This document shows, piece after piece, positions 10,029 to 18,124 of a stretch of DNA of 64,000 bases. Source of the DNA: Pseudorhodobacter aquimaris (GTDB lineage Bacteria > Pseudomonadota > Alphaproteobacteria > Rhodobacterales > Rhodobacteraceae); assembly GCF_001202025.1 (NCBI RefSeq), contig NZ_LGHS01000041.1, forward strand, positions 62,001-126,000, in the 5' to 3' direction. A program made the translations under genes and the position numbers. Position 1 is the stretch's first letter. Each line of letters begins with the position of its first letter. The notes below the pieces were generated by a model. It saw nothing but the letters and a program-made list of their open reading frames with translations. It made no database searches and was not told the DNA's origin.

Positions 10029-10099
10029 GCATTCCCCTTTCACCCAAACCAGCCAGCCAGAGCAGCCCGCCAGCGGCTTCAAAATACATTGTTAACCGA

Positions 10100-10201
10100 T
10101 CTGTGCCAGAGTGGTTTTTACCAAGGCGCGTCAATGGCGTTTTGGTAAGACTTCCTCCCTGTTGAAACTGGCCGCGCCGCTGTACAAGGCGCGGTTTTTT
10201 T
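10100..10201 (+). ncRNA. candidate small RNA with CCTCCC motif and terminator
   Basis: In the ~430 bp gap before ialB I see a hairpin (TTACCAA / TTGGTAA), an unpaired CTTCCTCCCTGTTGAAAC stretch, then a GC-rich hairpin CCGCGCC / GGCGCGG (10172-10194) with seven T directly after. No plus-strand gene precedes this terminator, so it probably ends a small RNA. The CCTCCC motif recalls the anti-Shine-Dalgarno motif small RNAs (CcsR / cuckoo type) of alphaproteobacteria. The 5' end is a guess. Confidence 0.5.
10172..10201 (+). terminator. rho-independent terminator
   Basis: Stem CCGCGCC / GGCGCGG, loop of 9 bases, followed by seven T (10195-10201). It ends no visible coding gene on this strand. Confidence 0.8.
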
Positions 10202-10226
10202 GTGCGTTTTGAAAACTTTTTTGCTG

Positions 10227-10255
10227 TTGACCTGTGTATCCTATGGTCCTAAATT
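10227..10255 (+). promoter_or_regulatory. sigma-70-like promoter
   Basis: TTGACC (10227-10232), a spacer of exactly 17 bases and TAAATT (10250-10255). It is about 210 bp upstream of ialB and just before a hairpin at 10303-10326, so it may drive a short RNA or a long ialB leader. Confidence 0.5.
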
Positions 10256-10302
10256 TTCCTCAATGAAGTCGGCCGGTCCGATGGGGAGTTGAAACCAAAA
10301 GA

Positions 10303-10326
10303 AAAGGGTCGGTACGCCGGCCCTTT
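10303..10326. other. hairpin upstream of ialB
   Basis: AAAGGG-T-CGG / CCG-G-CCCTTT with loop TACG forms a 10 bp stem containing one G-T pair. It sits about 50 bases after the putative start of transcription at 10261 and could end a small RNA there, but no T run follows on the plus strand. Confidence 0.45.
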
Positions 10327-10462
10327 CACATTTCCCCCTTCCCCGCGTTTCTTGACCAGCTTTCTTCAGCCTCGCGTATTATTGCCGTAGCTTGTTTTCG
10401 GACCTGACTTTGGCAAAATCCCATGCTATGCGGTATCTTATATCATTGAAGGACCGAAACGA

Positions 10463-11095
10463 ATGCCCGTGACAAAAACCGCACAGCTTTTTGCAACTAC
10501 CCTTTGTCTTCTGCTTGGCACGGCAGCCTTTGCACAGGAAGCCGCGCCTGTCGCCGATGCTGAAAACACTGATACTTCTGCTGTCGGCGCGCCCGATGGC
10601 CTGTCGATGGGCACACAAGAGCCTGCCGCAAATGATGGTATCGGCTCTACCTATATTGCCGAGACTTTTGGCACATGGGAACAGCGCTGCGTCAAAACCG
10701 AAGACGGTGCCGATCCTTGCCAGCTTTACCACCTGCTCAAGGATAGTGACGGCAATAACGTGGCCGAGATTTCGATCTTTGGCCTGCCAAAAGGTCAGCA
10801 GGCCGTCGCCGGTGCCACTGTGATTGTTCCGCTTGAAACCCTTCTGACCGCTGAGCTTTCTGTTACTGTCGACAGCGCTGCTGCCCGCAGATACCCGTTT
10901 TCATGGTGCTCCAATATCGGCTGCATCGCACGTATCGGCTTTACCCAGGGCGAGGTTGACAGCTTCAAAAAGGGCAATGCCGCCAAGGTCAGCATCGTTC
11001 CCGTTGTTGCCCCCGATCAAAAAGTTGAACTGTCGGTCTCGCTGGCCGGTTTCACCGCAGGCTATGATGCGGTAAACAAGGCCAACGGTAACTAA
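10463..11095 (+). CDS. invasion-associated locus B (IalB) family protein
   Basis: A 210-residue secreted protein. Signal peptide at residues 1-25 (hydrophobic LFATTLCLLLGTAAFA then QEA). A low-complexity acidic stretch follows, then the IalB domain from about residue 66 (FGTWEQRC..., DPCQLYHLL, PFSWCSNIGCIARIGF), with the paired cysteines of the family. IalB was named for Bartonella invasion of erythrocytes, but homologues are widespread in non-pathogenic alphaproteobacteria, where the role is unknown. A 13 bp stem hairpin (11110-11141) follows the stop. Confidence 0.85.
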   Translation: MPVTKTAQLFATTLCLLLGTAAFAQEAAPVADAENTDTSAVGAPDGLSMGTQEPAANDGIGSTYIAETFGTWEQRCVKTEDGADPCQLYHLLKDSDGNNVAEISIFGLPKGQQAVAGATVIVPLETLLTAELSVTVDSAAARRYPFSWCSNIGCIARIGFTQGEVDSFKKGNAAKVSIVPVVAPDQKVELSVSLAGFTAGYDAVNKANGN

Positions 11096-11109
11096 GTTCG
11101 GCAAAACGA

Positions 11110-11141
11110 CTTGAAGCCCGCCACGCCGGGCGGGTTTCAAG
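11110..11141. terminator. hairpin after ialB
   Basis: A 13 bp stem, CTTGAAGCCCGCC pairing with GGCGGGTTTCAAG (one G-T pair) around a 6 base loop. No strong T run follows, so it may act as a weak terminator or as mRNA 3' end protection. Confidence 0.6.
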
Positions 11142-11183
11142 GTTGCATCCCGTCTATGCCGCGAATAACCAAGGGTTGGATGA

Positions 11184-12071
11184 ATGTCGCAAGGAGACCC
11201 CCTTCGGGACAAGATCATCGCCCGTTATGACGCCATGTCGCCCCAGCTTCAGCAGGCGGCGCGATATGTCCTTGAAAATCCGCAAGAGGTTGCCCTTGTT
11301 TCAATGCGCGCTCTGGCAAGAAATGCAGGTGTGCAACCGGCAACGATGACCCGACTTGCGAAATATCTGGGTCTGGTCGGCTATGACGATATCCGCGCCC
11401 ATTATGCCCGGACAATCCGGATGCGTGCCGACGGCTTTGCCGCGCGCGCGGCGGAGCGCGAAGCAGACGCACAAGGCGAAGGCGACGGACTTGCGCGCCA
11501 GATGTTGCAAGGGATGGCCGCCCAGATATCAAGGTTAAGCGAGCCTGAACCGCTTGCCCAGTTGCAAACTGCCGCAGACTATTTGAACAGCGCACGGCGA
11601 ATTTATGTGCTGGGCCTTCGGTCGTGCCATTCCGTCGCCTGGCATTTTCACTATGTCATGAGGTTGCTGGGAGAAAAGACCGTGCATCTGGACGGTCCCG
11701 CAGGCACCTCGGGCGATGGTCTTTTGCGGGCCGGGAACAAGGATGTGTTGCTGGTGATTTCTGTCAGCCCCTATGCGCTTCACACTTTAGAGCTTGTGGC
11801 CGCGGCGCGTGAAAAGCGCGTGGCAGTCGTTGCCATCACGGACAGCGAGGTTTCCCCGCTGGTCCCCATTTCACAAGCCACCATTCTGTGTTCGACAGAA
11901 AGCCAGACATTTTTTCACACATTGACCCCTGCCCTCGCGATTTCCGAGGTCCTATGCGGCTTGCTTGCGGCCTACGATCGTCAAGCTGCGTTGGAGTCTT
12001 TGCAACAGGCTGACGAACACCTGCAATCCCTTAACGTCTATGCCAATGCGATTCCGCGCCGTCGAATATGA
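11184..12071 (+). CDS. MurR/RpiR-family transcriptional regulator
   Basis: A 295-residue regulator with an N-terminal HTH_6 domain (about residues 8-80, including LARNAGVQPATMTRLAKYLG) and a C-terminal SIS phosphosugar-binding domain (YVLGLRSCHSVAWHFHYVMRLLG; VLLVISVSPYALHTLELV). Such proteins sense phosphorylated sugars or amino sugars and control nearby catabolic genes, but no sugar gene is next to this one; downstream lies about 700 bp without a gene. It could act on a distant target. Confidence 0.85.
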   Translation: MSQGDPLRDKIIARYDAMSPQLQQAARYVLENPQEVALVSMRALARNAGVQPATMTRLAKYLGLVGYDDIRAHYARTIRMRADGFAARAAEREADAQGEGDGLARQMLQGMAAQISRLSEPEPLAQLQTAADYLNSARRIYVLGLRSCHSVAWHFHYVMRLLGEKTVHLDGPAGTSGDGLLRAGNKDVLLVISVSPYALHTLELVAAAREKRVAVVAITDSEVSPLVPISQATILCSTESQTFFHTLTPALAISEVLCGLLAAYDRQAALESLQQADEHLQSLNVYANAIPRRRI

Positions 12072-12784
12072 TCCTGCCGTATCACAGCGAATTCGGCCAG
12101 TGCTGGTCTCGTGCAAGGGGGCTGTTCTTTGGCCGTTATCCATCGGATGGCTTTGTGGTAGCATCGAGGCGGCTGATTTTCTCGTGGCTTTGTGCCGTTC
12201 TTTGCGCGCAATTTTTGCTATGAAGAAGATAAGAAATGGCAACTTGCATTGCCATGACCAGCAGGCCGTCGCGTAGCACTCCCCCACTGATGCGTAGTCA
12301 AGACGTTCGCCCAGATCATTAATGGCAAACTGATCCGGAGCAACTGATGGGGATCCCGCCGTGAGCCAGAAGGGAGTGATATTCAACAATAGTAGGCACC
12401 CCTCATCAGGTGACAAAGGCCCCTTGGCCTCAGAGCAAAAGGTTGCCTAAATACGTTGAGATGCCGGGATGCAAGTGTGATGCGTTCAGAGCTATCGCTC
12501 TCACAGATGCCTCGGCTTAGTGTTCAGGCAATCGACGTAAGTAGTGACCTACACGCTGTAACGATGCCCCGAACGGCGCTATAGGTTACCTGAATGAATC
12601 AGAACGATCGAACTGCACGAGGACCGGCGGCCACTTGGTCGCGCTCGATACGTGTGAAACTTCGAGCTTTACCTCACCTGGGCAGAATTGCAAAAAATCA
12701 AAGGGTGAACAGGTTTGCTGTGGCGAGGACCAAGGCTTGCCCGGCCAAGACTAATTTCAACAGTGTAATGGACTTATTGAAAAT
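12072..12784. other. gene-free stretch at the 3' end of tRNA-Pro
   Basis: About 710 bp without a convincing coding region. Open frames here are short and resemble no family I recognise. It lies directly beyond the 3' end of the minus-strand tRNA-Pro, the usual site of integrative element insertion, and its composition is less GC-rich than its neighbours in places, so it may be decayed foreign DNA. No repeat of the tRNA end was found. Confidence 0.4.
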
Positions 12785-12861
12785 GGTCGGGGCGATAGGA
12801 TTCGAACCTACGACCTACGGTACCCAAAACCGTCGCGCTACCAGGCTGCGCTACGCCCCGA
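12785..12861 (-). tRNA. tRNA-Pro (anticodon UGG)
   Basis: On the minus strand a full cloverleaf reads CGGGGCG (acceptor), D arm TAGCGCAGCCTGGTAGCG, anticodon stem ACGGT / ACCGT with loop TTTGGGT (anticodon TGG), T loop GGTTCGAATCC and CGCCCCG closing the acceptor, then discriminator A and an encoded CCA (12785-12787). Confidence 0.97.
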
Positions 12862-12934
12862 CCTTTCAGCGTTCAATTCATTGCTGCATCGAACATATGG
12901 GCTTATTAGCGAAAGCTTTTGGGATTGAAAAGCC

Positions 12935-13411
12935 CTATTGCGCATCACAAGCCCATGAAGCTGAATTTTGTTTGAATCCCGGATGCCGAAGCACCGCACC
13001 GGCCTTAATATTCAAACGCTTAGCCAAGCCACCGTTGATCTCAAGAACGGCAAGCACGTCCTTTCCGCCATCGATTCCCGTCTCATCATGCGGAATTGCG
13101 TTTGCATGGACGTGACGCACAACGCCGGTCGCATCGGCAAAAATCATATCCAGCGGGATCAATGTGTTTTTCATCCAGAAAACGGCACGCTGCGGACGTT
13201 CGTACAAAAACAGCATACCCGAGGATTTGGCCATTTTCTCACGAAACATTAAGCCCTTGCTGCGTGCGGCGGCATCATCGGCCACTTCCACATTGAAACG
13301 TGCGACGCCGCCATCAGTCAGACGGATATCCACATGGCCTGCGCTACATTGTGCAAGCCCTGCGGCAGGTGCGCCGACGGCAAGAAAAACGCAAAGCAAA
13401 AGCTGTTTCAT
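12935..13411 (-). CDS. DUF192 family exported protein
   Basis: A 158-residue protein with an N-terminal signal peptide (residues 1-20, LLLCVFLAVGAPAAGLAQ). The DUF192 domain fills the rest: RSKGLMFREKM, the strong GMLFLYERPQRAVFWMKNTLIPLDMIF block and the C-terminal VLEINGG. DUF192 proteins are small single-domain periplasmic or exported proteins of unknown role. Its start overlaps the stop of the upstream cold-shock gene by 4 bp (ATGA), so the two are probably co-transcribed and translationally coupled. Confidence 0.85.
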   Translation of the reverse strand: MKQLLLCVFLAVGAPAAGLAQCSAGHVDIRLTDGGVARFNVEVADDAAARSKGLMFREKMAKSSGMLFLYERPQRAVFWMKNTLIPLDMIFADATGVVRHVHANAIPHDETGIDGGKDVLAVLEINGGLAKRLNIKAGAVLRHPGFKQNSASWACDAQ

Positions 13412-13944
13412 TTTGGGGCGCGCAAACCGGAATCCCAGGCGAGTACCTGCGCGGCCATGCGTCCCCGTTTGCTGTCAACAATCCGCAATGCGATCGCCTC
13501 TCCTGCTGTCAGGTCGGCAAAGCCCGAGGTCCGCAACACCTCAACATGCACGAAAACATCCTCCGGGCGACCAAACACATTTGCAAAACCAAATCCTTTG
13601 CCCTTGTCGAACCATTTCACCCGGGCAGGCTCCAGCGGGAGGGCCGCAATAGCTTCGGCGCTGACAGTCTGGTCATCACCGGCCAGCAAGAACCCCGACC
13701 CTTCGGGTGGAACAATGGACAGCACCTCTACGGCCTGAACGCCGCGCTGCGTACTTTGGATCGTCACAGTAATGTCGGCGCCATCAGCGACCGTGCTTTG
13801 ACCAAAGTTTCTCAACACATTCGCGTGCAATAAAACATCGGTCTCCACGTCATCCGAAAGGATGAACCCAAATCCCTTAACCGGATCAAACCATTTAACC
13901 CGACCGTGCAACACTTGCAGCGGCATTTCATCATCATCATTCAT
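13408..13944 (-). CDS. double cold-shock-domain protein
   Basis: A 178-residue protein with two cold-shock domains in tandem. Domain 1 (about residues 10-75) has GRVKWFDPVKGFGFI; domain 2 (about 107-175) has ARVKWFDKGKGFGFA and EDVFVHVEVL. Both keep the RNP1-like K-G-F-G-F core; the RNP2-like segment is DVLLHANVL in domain 1 and DVFVHVEVL in domain 2. Cold-shock domains bind single-stranded RNA or DNA and melt RNA structure. Double-domain forms are common in alphaproteobacteria. The 119 bp before it hold overlapping inverted repeats that may regulate it. Coupled to the DUF192 gene. Confidence 0.92.
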   Translation of the reverse strand: MNDDDEMPLQVLHGRVKWFDPVKGFGFILSDDVETDVLLHANVLRNFGQSTVADGADITVTIQSTQRGVQAVEVLSIVPPEGSGFLLAGDDQTVSAEAIAALPLEPARVKWFDKGKGFGFANVFGRPEDVFVHVEVLRTSGFADLTAGEAIALRIVDSKRGRMAAQVLAWDSGLRAPK

Positions 13945-13980
13945 GACAGAGCTTTTTCCCCAGATTGAGCCCTAATTCTA

Positions 13981-14011
13981 AATGTTCTTATGGAACATTC
14001 GTCCGAATGTT
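13981..14011. promoter_or_regulatory. two overlapping inverted repeats upstream of the cold-shock gene
   Basis: AATGTTC-N5-GAACATT (13981-13999) overlaps AACATTCG-TC-CGAATGTT (13994-14011, perfect 8 bp arms). They lie 37-67 bp before the start of the cold-shock gene and downstream of pdxH. They may be a regulator-binding site or a folded mRNA leader. Confidence 0.5.
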
Positions 14012-14063
14012 TAAGGACAAGTCTACGCCGATGGACGCAAAAAGTCCTGAACATTTCACACTT

Positions 14064-14666
14064 TCACGGATTCAACCGTTCTACACTCCAAGAATCATTT
14101 CTACTTGCGCGAGTCCAGCGAAAACGGTCATGCAACCGGAAGGAACCATCGGCCCAGAACTCCATCTCGGTCGGGATGATTCTTATCCCGCCCCAAAACG
14201 GTGGTCTGGACGGGTTCGGGCCGTGTTTTGCCGAAATTTTGACCACCTCGGCCATCAAGGCCGCACGCGACGACAGTGGCTTTGATTGTGCCGAGGCCCA
14301 TGCACCGATTCGACTTTTAAGCGAGCGTGAGGCGAAATACTCATCCGCAGCGATACCATCCTCGCGTTCTGTCACTCCGCGCACCCGGATCTGGCGGCGC
14401 AATGATTTCCAGTGCAACACAAATGCGGCCTTGCCGGAGGCGGCGATCTGCTCTCCTTTGCGGCTTTGGTAATTTGTGTAGAAAACAAAGGCATCTTTTT
14501 CGATATCCTTAAGCAAAACCATACGGACATCGGGCAGACCATCGCCATCCACCGTCGCCAGGGCGATCGCATTAGGGTCGTTCGGCTCGGTCGCTTCGGC
14601 CTCAGTCAGCCAGCTGCGCGCCATCACAAAGGGATCATTCCCCGAAAATATTCCAGCCCGATCCAT
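14064..14666 (-). CDS. pdxH: pyridoxamine 5'-phosphate oxidase
   Basis: A 200-residue FMN enzyme that oxidises pyridoxamine or pyridoxine 5'-phosphate to PLP. The family features are [26 protein letters not shown] (FMN phosphate binding), the [18 protein letters not shown] strand pair, and a C-terminal segment [12 protein letters not shown] at 14666 (MDRAGIF) was chosen; an ATG four codons earlier (14678) is possible. Divergent from fabI with about 155 bp between. Confidence 0.95.
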   Translation of the reverse strand: MDRAGIFSGNDPFVMARSWLTEAEATEPNDPNAIALATVDGDGLPDVRMVLLKDIEKDAFVFYTNYQSRKGEQIAASGKAAFVLHWKSLRRQIRVRGVTEREDGIAADEYFASRSLKSRIGAWASAQSKPLSSRAALMAEVVKISAKHGPNPSRPPFWGGIRIIPTEMEFWADGSFRLHDRFRWTRASRNDSWSVERLNP

Positions 14667-14822
14667 GACAGCCCCCAATTAACCCTTAACCATAACGGTC
14701 AACCTAGCCGACCGCGCGGTGAGGGCAAGCCCTCCAATTGGCGCAAAGCCACCGCGAGGCTTGATGCCGCTATCATGATCGCTTAAACCAATCCTTTATT
14801 GTACGAAATAACGGGGTATTTC

Positions 14823-15653
14823 ATGGCTGGACTTTTGGCAGGCAAGCGCGGGCTTATCATGGGGCTTGCCAATGACAAGTCCATCGCTTGGGGGATCGCG
14901 AAGGCATGCGCCGACCAAGGCGCAGAGTTGGCATTTTCATATCAGGGCGAGCAGTTGAAAAAACGGGTTGGGCCGCTGGCCGCCTCCGTAGGATCAACCG
15001 AGTTGATCGAATGCGATGTGACGGATGAGGCATCGCTTGACGCGCTGTTCGCACGGATCAAAGACATCTGGGAAACGGTTGATTTCGTCGTCCATGCCAT
15101 CGGCTTTTCGGACAAGAGCGAATTGCGCGGCCGCTACGTCGACACGGGGCGTGAGAATTTCCTGATGTCGATGGATGTTTCGGTCTATTCCTTTACGGCC
15201 GTGTGCCGCCGTGCCGCTGCAATCATGAAGCCGGGGGGCAGCCTGCTGACGCTGACCTATTACGGTGCCGAAAAAGTGATGCCGCATTATAACGTCATGG
15301 GGCTTTGCAAGGCCGCGCTGGAATCATCGGTGAAATACATCGCCGAGGATCTGGGCAAGGATGGCATCCGCTGTAACGCGATCTCTGCCGGGCCGATCAA
15401 GACGCTTGCCGCCAGCGGTATCGGTGATTTCCGCTATATCATGCGCTGGAATGAGCTGAACTCCCCGCTGCGCCGCAATGTCACCCAAGAAGAAGTGGGC
15501 AAGGCCGCGATCTATCTTTTGTCGGATCTGGGTTCCGGCACCACTGGTGAGAACCTGCATGTCGATGCGGGCTATCACGTGGTCGGCATGAAGGCGGTTG
15601 ATGCGCCCGATATCGATGTGGTGACAGCCAAGGCCCAAAAAGGCGCCGAGTGA
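14823..15653 (+). CDS. fabI: enoyl-[acyl-carrier-protein] reductase (NADH)
   Basis: A 276-residue enzyme of fatty acid elongation that reduces trans-2-enoyl-ACP. It is an SDR-fold FabI: GLANDKSIAWGIAKA cofactor segment near the N-terminus, and the active-site YNVMGLCKA (Tyr-x6-Lys) rather than the Tyr-x3-Lys of ordinary SDRs. The C-terminal GYHVVGM is also typical. The ATG at 14823 begins MAGLLAGKRGL. Its TGA overlaps the GTG start of the LysE-type gene. Confidence 0.95.
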   Translation: MAGLLAGKRGLIMGLANDKSIAWGIAKACADQGAELAFSYQGEQLKKRVGPLAASVGSTELIECDVTDEASLDALFARIKDIWETVDFVVHAIGFSDKSELRGRYVDTGRENFLMSMDVSVYSFTAVCRRAAAIMKPGGSLLTLTYYGAEKVMPHYNVMGLCKAALESSVKYIAEDLGKDGIRCNAISAGPIKTLAASGIGDFRYIMRWNELNSPLRRNVTQEEVGKAAIYLLSDLGSGTTGENLHVDAGYHVVGMKAVDAPDIDVVTAKAQKGAE

Positions 15654-16255
15654 CACCAGAGCCGTTTTTGGCACTGGTTGCGGTTCTGGCTCCGGCGATC
15701 CTTTCGCCGGGGCCGGCCATTATTGCGGCAACGCAAATGGCCTTGGCGCAAGGGCGTGAAAAAGCGCTGCCCTACGGGCTGGGGCTTGCCTTCGGGGCCT
15801 CGCTCTGGTGTCTCTTTGCGCTTTTGGGCATGGCGGCTGTGTTCAAGCTTTATCCGCCCCTGTTTTACGCCGCGAAAATCGGTGGGGGGATCTATCTGCT
15901 TTATATGGCGGTGGGGCTATGGCGCGGGGCGCGTGCGCCGCTGCCAGAGGCCGCAAAGCGGCGGTTTGGCAGCGGGTTTACGGGCGGGGTGATCCTGAAC
16001 CTGTCAAACCCCAAGCCCGCGCTGTTTTATTCCGCCGTTATCCTGAGCATTTTCCCCGATCCGCAAGGGGGCAAGCTGCTGGCCGCCATCTATGCCACTG
16101 CTCTCGCGACCGAGCTTTCGCTTTATGCAGCGGTCACGCTTGCCATGTCGACCAATGTGATGCGCAAACGCTATTTTGCCGCGAAATTTTGGATCGATAC
16201 CATTGCCGCAATCGCCATGGCGGGGCTGGCGGCCATGCTAATTCTTAACCTTTAG
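15650..16255 (+). CDS. LysE-family translocator
   Basis: A 201-residue membrane protein with about six hydrophobic segments and the family N-terminal signature ([23 protein letters not shown]). Members export amino acids such as lysine, threonine or homoserine; the substrate here is not determined. The start is a GTG overlapping the fabI stop (GTGA), which implies translational coupling to fabI without an obvious functional link. Confidence 0.88.
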   Translation: MTPEPFLALVAVLAPAILSPGPAIIAATQMALAQGREKALPYGLGLAFGASLWCLFALLGMAAVFKLYPPLFYAAKIGGGIYLLYMAVGLWRGARAPLPEAAKRRFGSGFTGGVILNLSNPKPALFYSAVILSIFPDPQGGKLLAAIYATALATELSLYAAVTLAMSTNVMRKRYFAAKFWIDTIAAIAMAGLAAMLILNL

Positions 16256-16344
16256 GTCAAAACGGGCATCTTTTTCTTTCGCGGCGGGCGCGCAGGTTAT
16301 ATGACCCTTGCAAACACAGCGCCAAAGCCAAAAGAGGACCCGCC

Positions 16345-16848
16345 ATGACCGACCGTTTGCCCCATGAAAAAGGCTTCCATATCTCTTGGGATCAAATGCA
16401 CCGCGATGCCCGCGCGCTGGCGTGGCGGCTGGACGGCAAAGGTCCCGATGATGGCGCATGGAAGGCCGTAGTCGGCATCACCCGCGGCGGCATGGTGCCC
16501 GCGATGATTGTGGCGCGTGAACTCGATATCCGCGTTGTCGATACGATCTCCGTCAAAAGCTATAACCACCAGGAACGCGCCGAGGCCAAGGTCATCAAAT
16601 CCCCACAACAGGATATGATGGGGGATGGCACCGGCGTTTTGATCGTGGATGATCTGGTCGATACCGGCAAAACGCTGGAGTTGGTGCGTCAGCTTTACCC
16701 CAAGGCGCATTTCGCCACTGTCTACGCCAAACCGCTTGGCCGTGCGATGGTTGAAACCTTCATTACCGAGGTTTCGCAAGATACCTGGATCTTCTTCCCC
16801 TGGGATATGGCCTTGCAGTATGTACAGCCCTACCGTGGCGTCGAGTAA
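16345..16848 (+). CDS. gpt: xanthine phosphoribosyltransferase
   Basis: A 167-residue phosphoribosyltransferase for xanthine/guanine salvage. The PRPP loop is [14 protein letters not shown] (residues about 98-111), and the N-terminal [18 protein letters not shown] plus [10 protein letters not shown] are characteristic of Gpt. The C-terminal [13 protein letters not shown] is also family-like. AGAGGA lies shortly before the ATG. Confidence 0.93.
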   Translation: MTDRLPHEKGFHISWDQMHRDARALAWRLDGKGPDDGAWKAVVGITRGGMVPAMIVARELDIRVVDTISVKSYNHQERAEAKVIKSPQQDMMGDGTGVLIVDDLVDTGKTLELVRQLYPKAHFATVYAKPLGRAMVETFITEVSQDTWIFFPWDMALQYVQPYRGVE

Positions 16849-16875
16849 AACCCCTTGATGCGCAGGAGTCATATG

Positions 16876-18054
16876 ATGACGCACCCCCTCAACCCGGCAA
16901 TGGCCGCCACTGACGCGCCACCCGTGATGGAGGCGCGCAGATGGCTGGACGGCGTAGAGTTCCCGCCCGATCGCCCGTTGATCAACGTCTCGCAGGCCGC
17001 CCCCGTGGATCTGCCGCCCCTCGCCCTGCGCCAAGCCATTGCCGAGGCCGCGATCAACGATCCGGCAGCCCATCTTTACGGCCCCGTGCTGGGCATGCCC
17101 GCCCTGCGCGCCGAGATAGCGCAGCAATGGTCAGCCGCCTACGGTGGGGCGATCCGCGAAACCGAGGTGGCAATTACCCAAGGCTGCAATCAGGCCTTTT
17201 GTGCAACCCTCTCCACGCTTGCTGCCAAAGGGGATGAGGTTATTATTCCAACCCCCTGGTATTTCAATCATAAAATGTGGATGGATATGCAGGGCCTGCG
17301 CTGTGTTCCGCTGGCCACCGCAGCGGGGCTGGTGCCTCGTGCCGAGGATGCCGCCAAGCTGATCACCGCGAAAACCCGCGCGATTGTCTTGGTCAGCCCC
17401 AATAATCCCGGCGGGGCCGAATATCCCGCAAGCACCCTGCGCGCCTTTATGGAGCTGGCCCGCGCCCATGGGATCGCGCTGGTGGTCGATGAAACCTACC
17501 GCGATTTCGACAGCCGCAGCGGCGCCCCGCATGATCTGTTTAAAGGTCCCGATTGGGCCGATACGCTGATTCACCTCTACAGCTTTTCCAAGGCTTACCG
17601 GCTGACAGGGCACCGCGTCGGGGCCATCATCGCCAGCAAGGGTCGTTTGGCACAGGTCGAGAAATTCCTCGATACCGTCGCCATTTGCCCCAACCAATTG
17701 GGCCAGATCGCCGCGCTTTGGGGCATGCAGAACCTTGGCGATTGGGTCGCGACCGAGCGGCTTGAAATATTGTCGCGCCGCACTGCGATGATTGAGGGGT
17801 TCAAAACCCTGACGGACTGGAAGTTGCTGGGCTGCGGTGCCTATTTCGCCTATGTTGAGCACCCCTTCGCCCTGCCCTCGGATCAGCTGGCCAAGACACT
17901 GGTCACCAAGGCCTCTGTGCTGACCTTGCCGGGCACGATGTTCAAACCCGGCGATGATCTTTCCGCAAAACGCCAGCTTCGGATCGCTTTTGCCAATGTG
18001 GATGCGAGCGGCATTGCGGAGCTGTTCAAACGGCTGCAAAACCTGACCCTTTAG
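16876..18054 (+). CDS. PLP-dependent aminotransferase (class I/II)
   Basis: A 392-residue fold-type I aminotransferase. Visible: YGPVLGMPALRAEIA near residue 60, NPGGAEYP after LVSPNN, the DETYRDF Asp that contacts the PLP ring nitrogen, and SFSKAYRLTGHRVG with the PLP lysine. The substrate is not evident; close relatives are annotated only as aminotransferases. Three possible ATG codons lie together; 16876 has the best spacing from AGGAG. It follows gpt by about 27 bp and may share its transcript. Confidence 0.85.
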   Translation: MTHPLNPAMAATDAPPVMEARRWLDGVEFPPDRPLINVSQAAPVDLPPLALRQAIAEAAINDPAAHLYGPVLGMPALRAEIAQQWSAAYGGAIRETEVAITQGCNQAFCATLSTLAAKGDEVIIPTPWYFNHKMWMDMQGLRCVPLATAAGLVPRAEDAAKLITAKTRAIVLVSPNNPGGAEYPASTLRAFMELARAHGIALVVDETYRDFDSRSGAPHDLFKGPDWADTLIHLYSFSKAYRLTGHRVGAIIASKGRLAQVEKFLDTVAICPNQLGQIAALWGMQNLGDWVATERLEILSRRTAMIEGFKTLTDWKLLGCGAYFAYVEHPFALPSDQLAKTLVTKASVLTLPGTMFKPGDDLSAKRQLRIAFANVDASGIAELFKRLQNLTL

Positions 18055-18124
18055 GCGGGGCATCTTGCCCCCGCGCCCCGAACCCCATAGACACGACAAA
18101 ACCCCCGTTCCACGAGGCAGACCC

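Noticed and set aside
12594-13115. An apparent protein of 173 residues on the plus strand containing GAIGFEPTTYGTQNRRATRLRYAP
   Set aside because: This peptide is the reverse complement of tRNA-Pro read as protein, a known false annotation; the true feature is the tRNA at 12785-12861.
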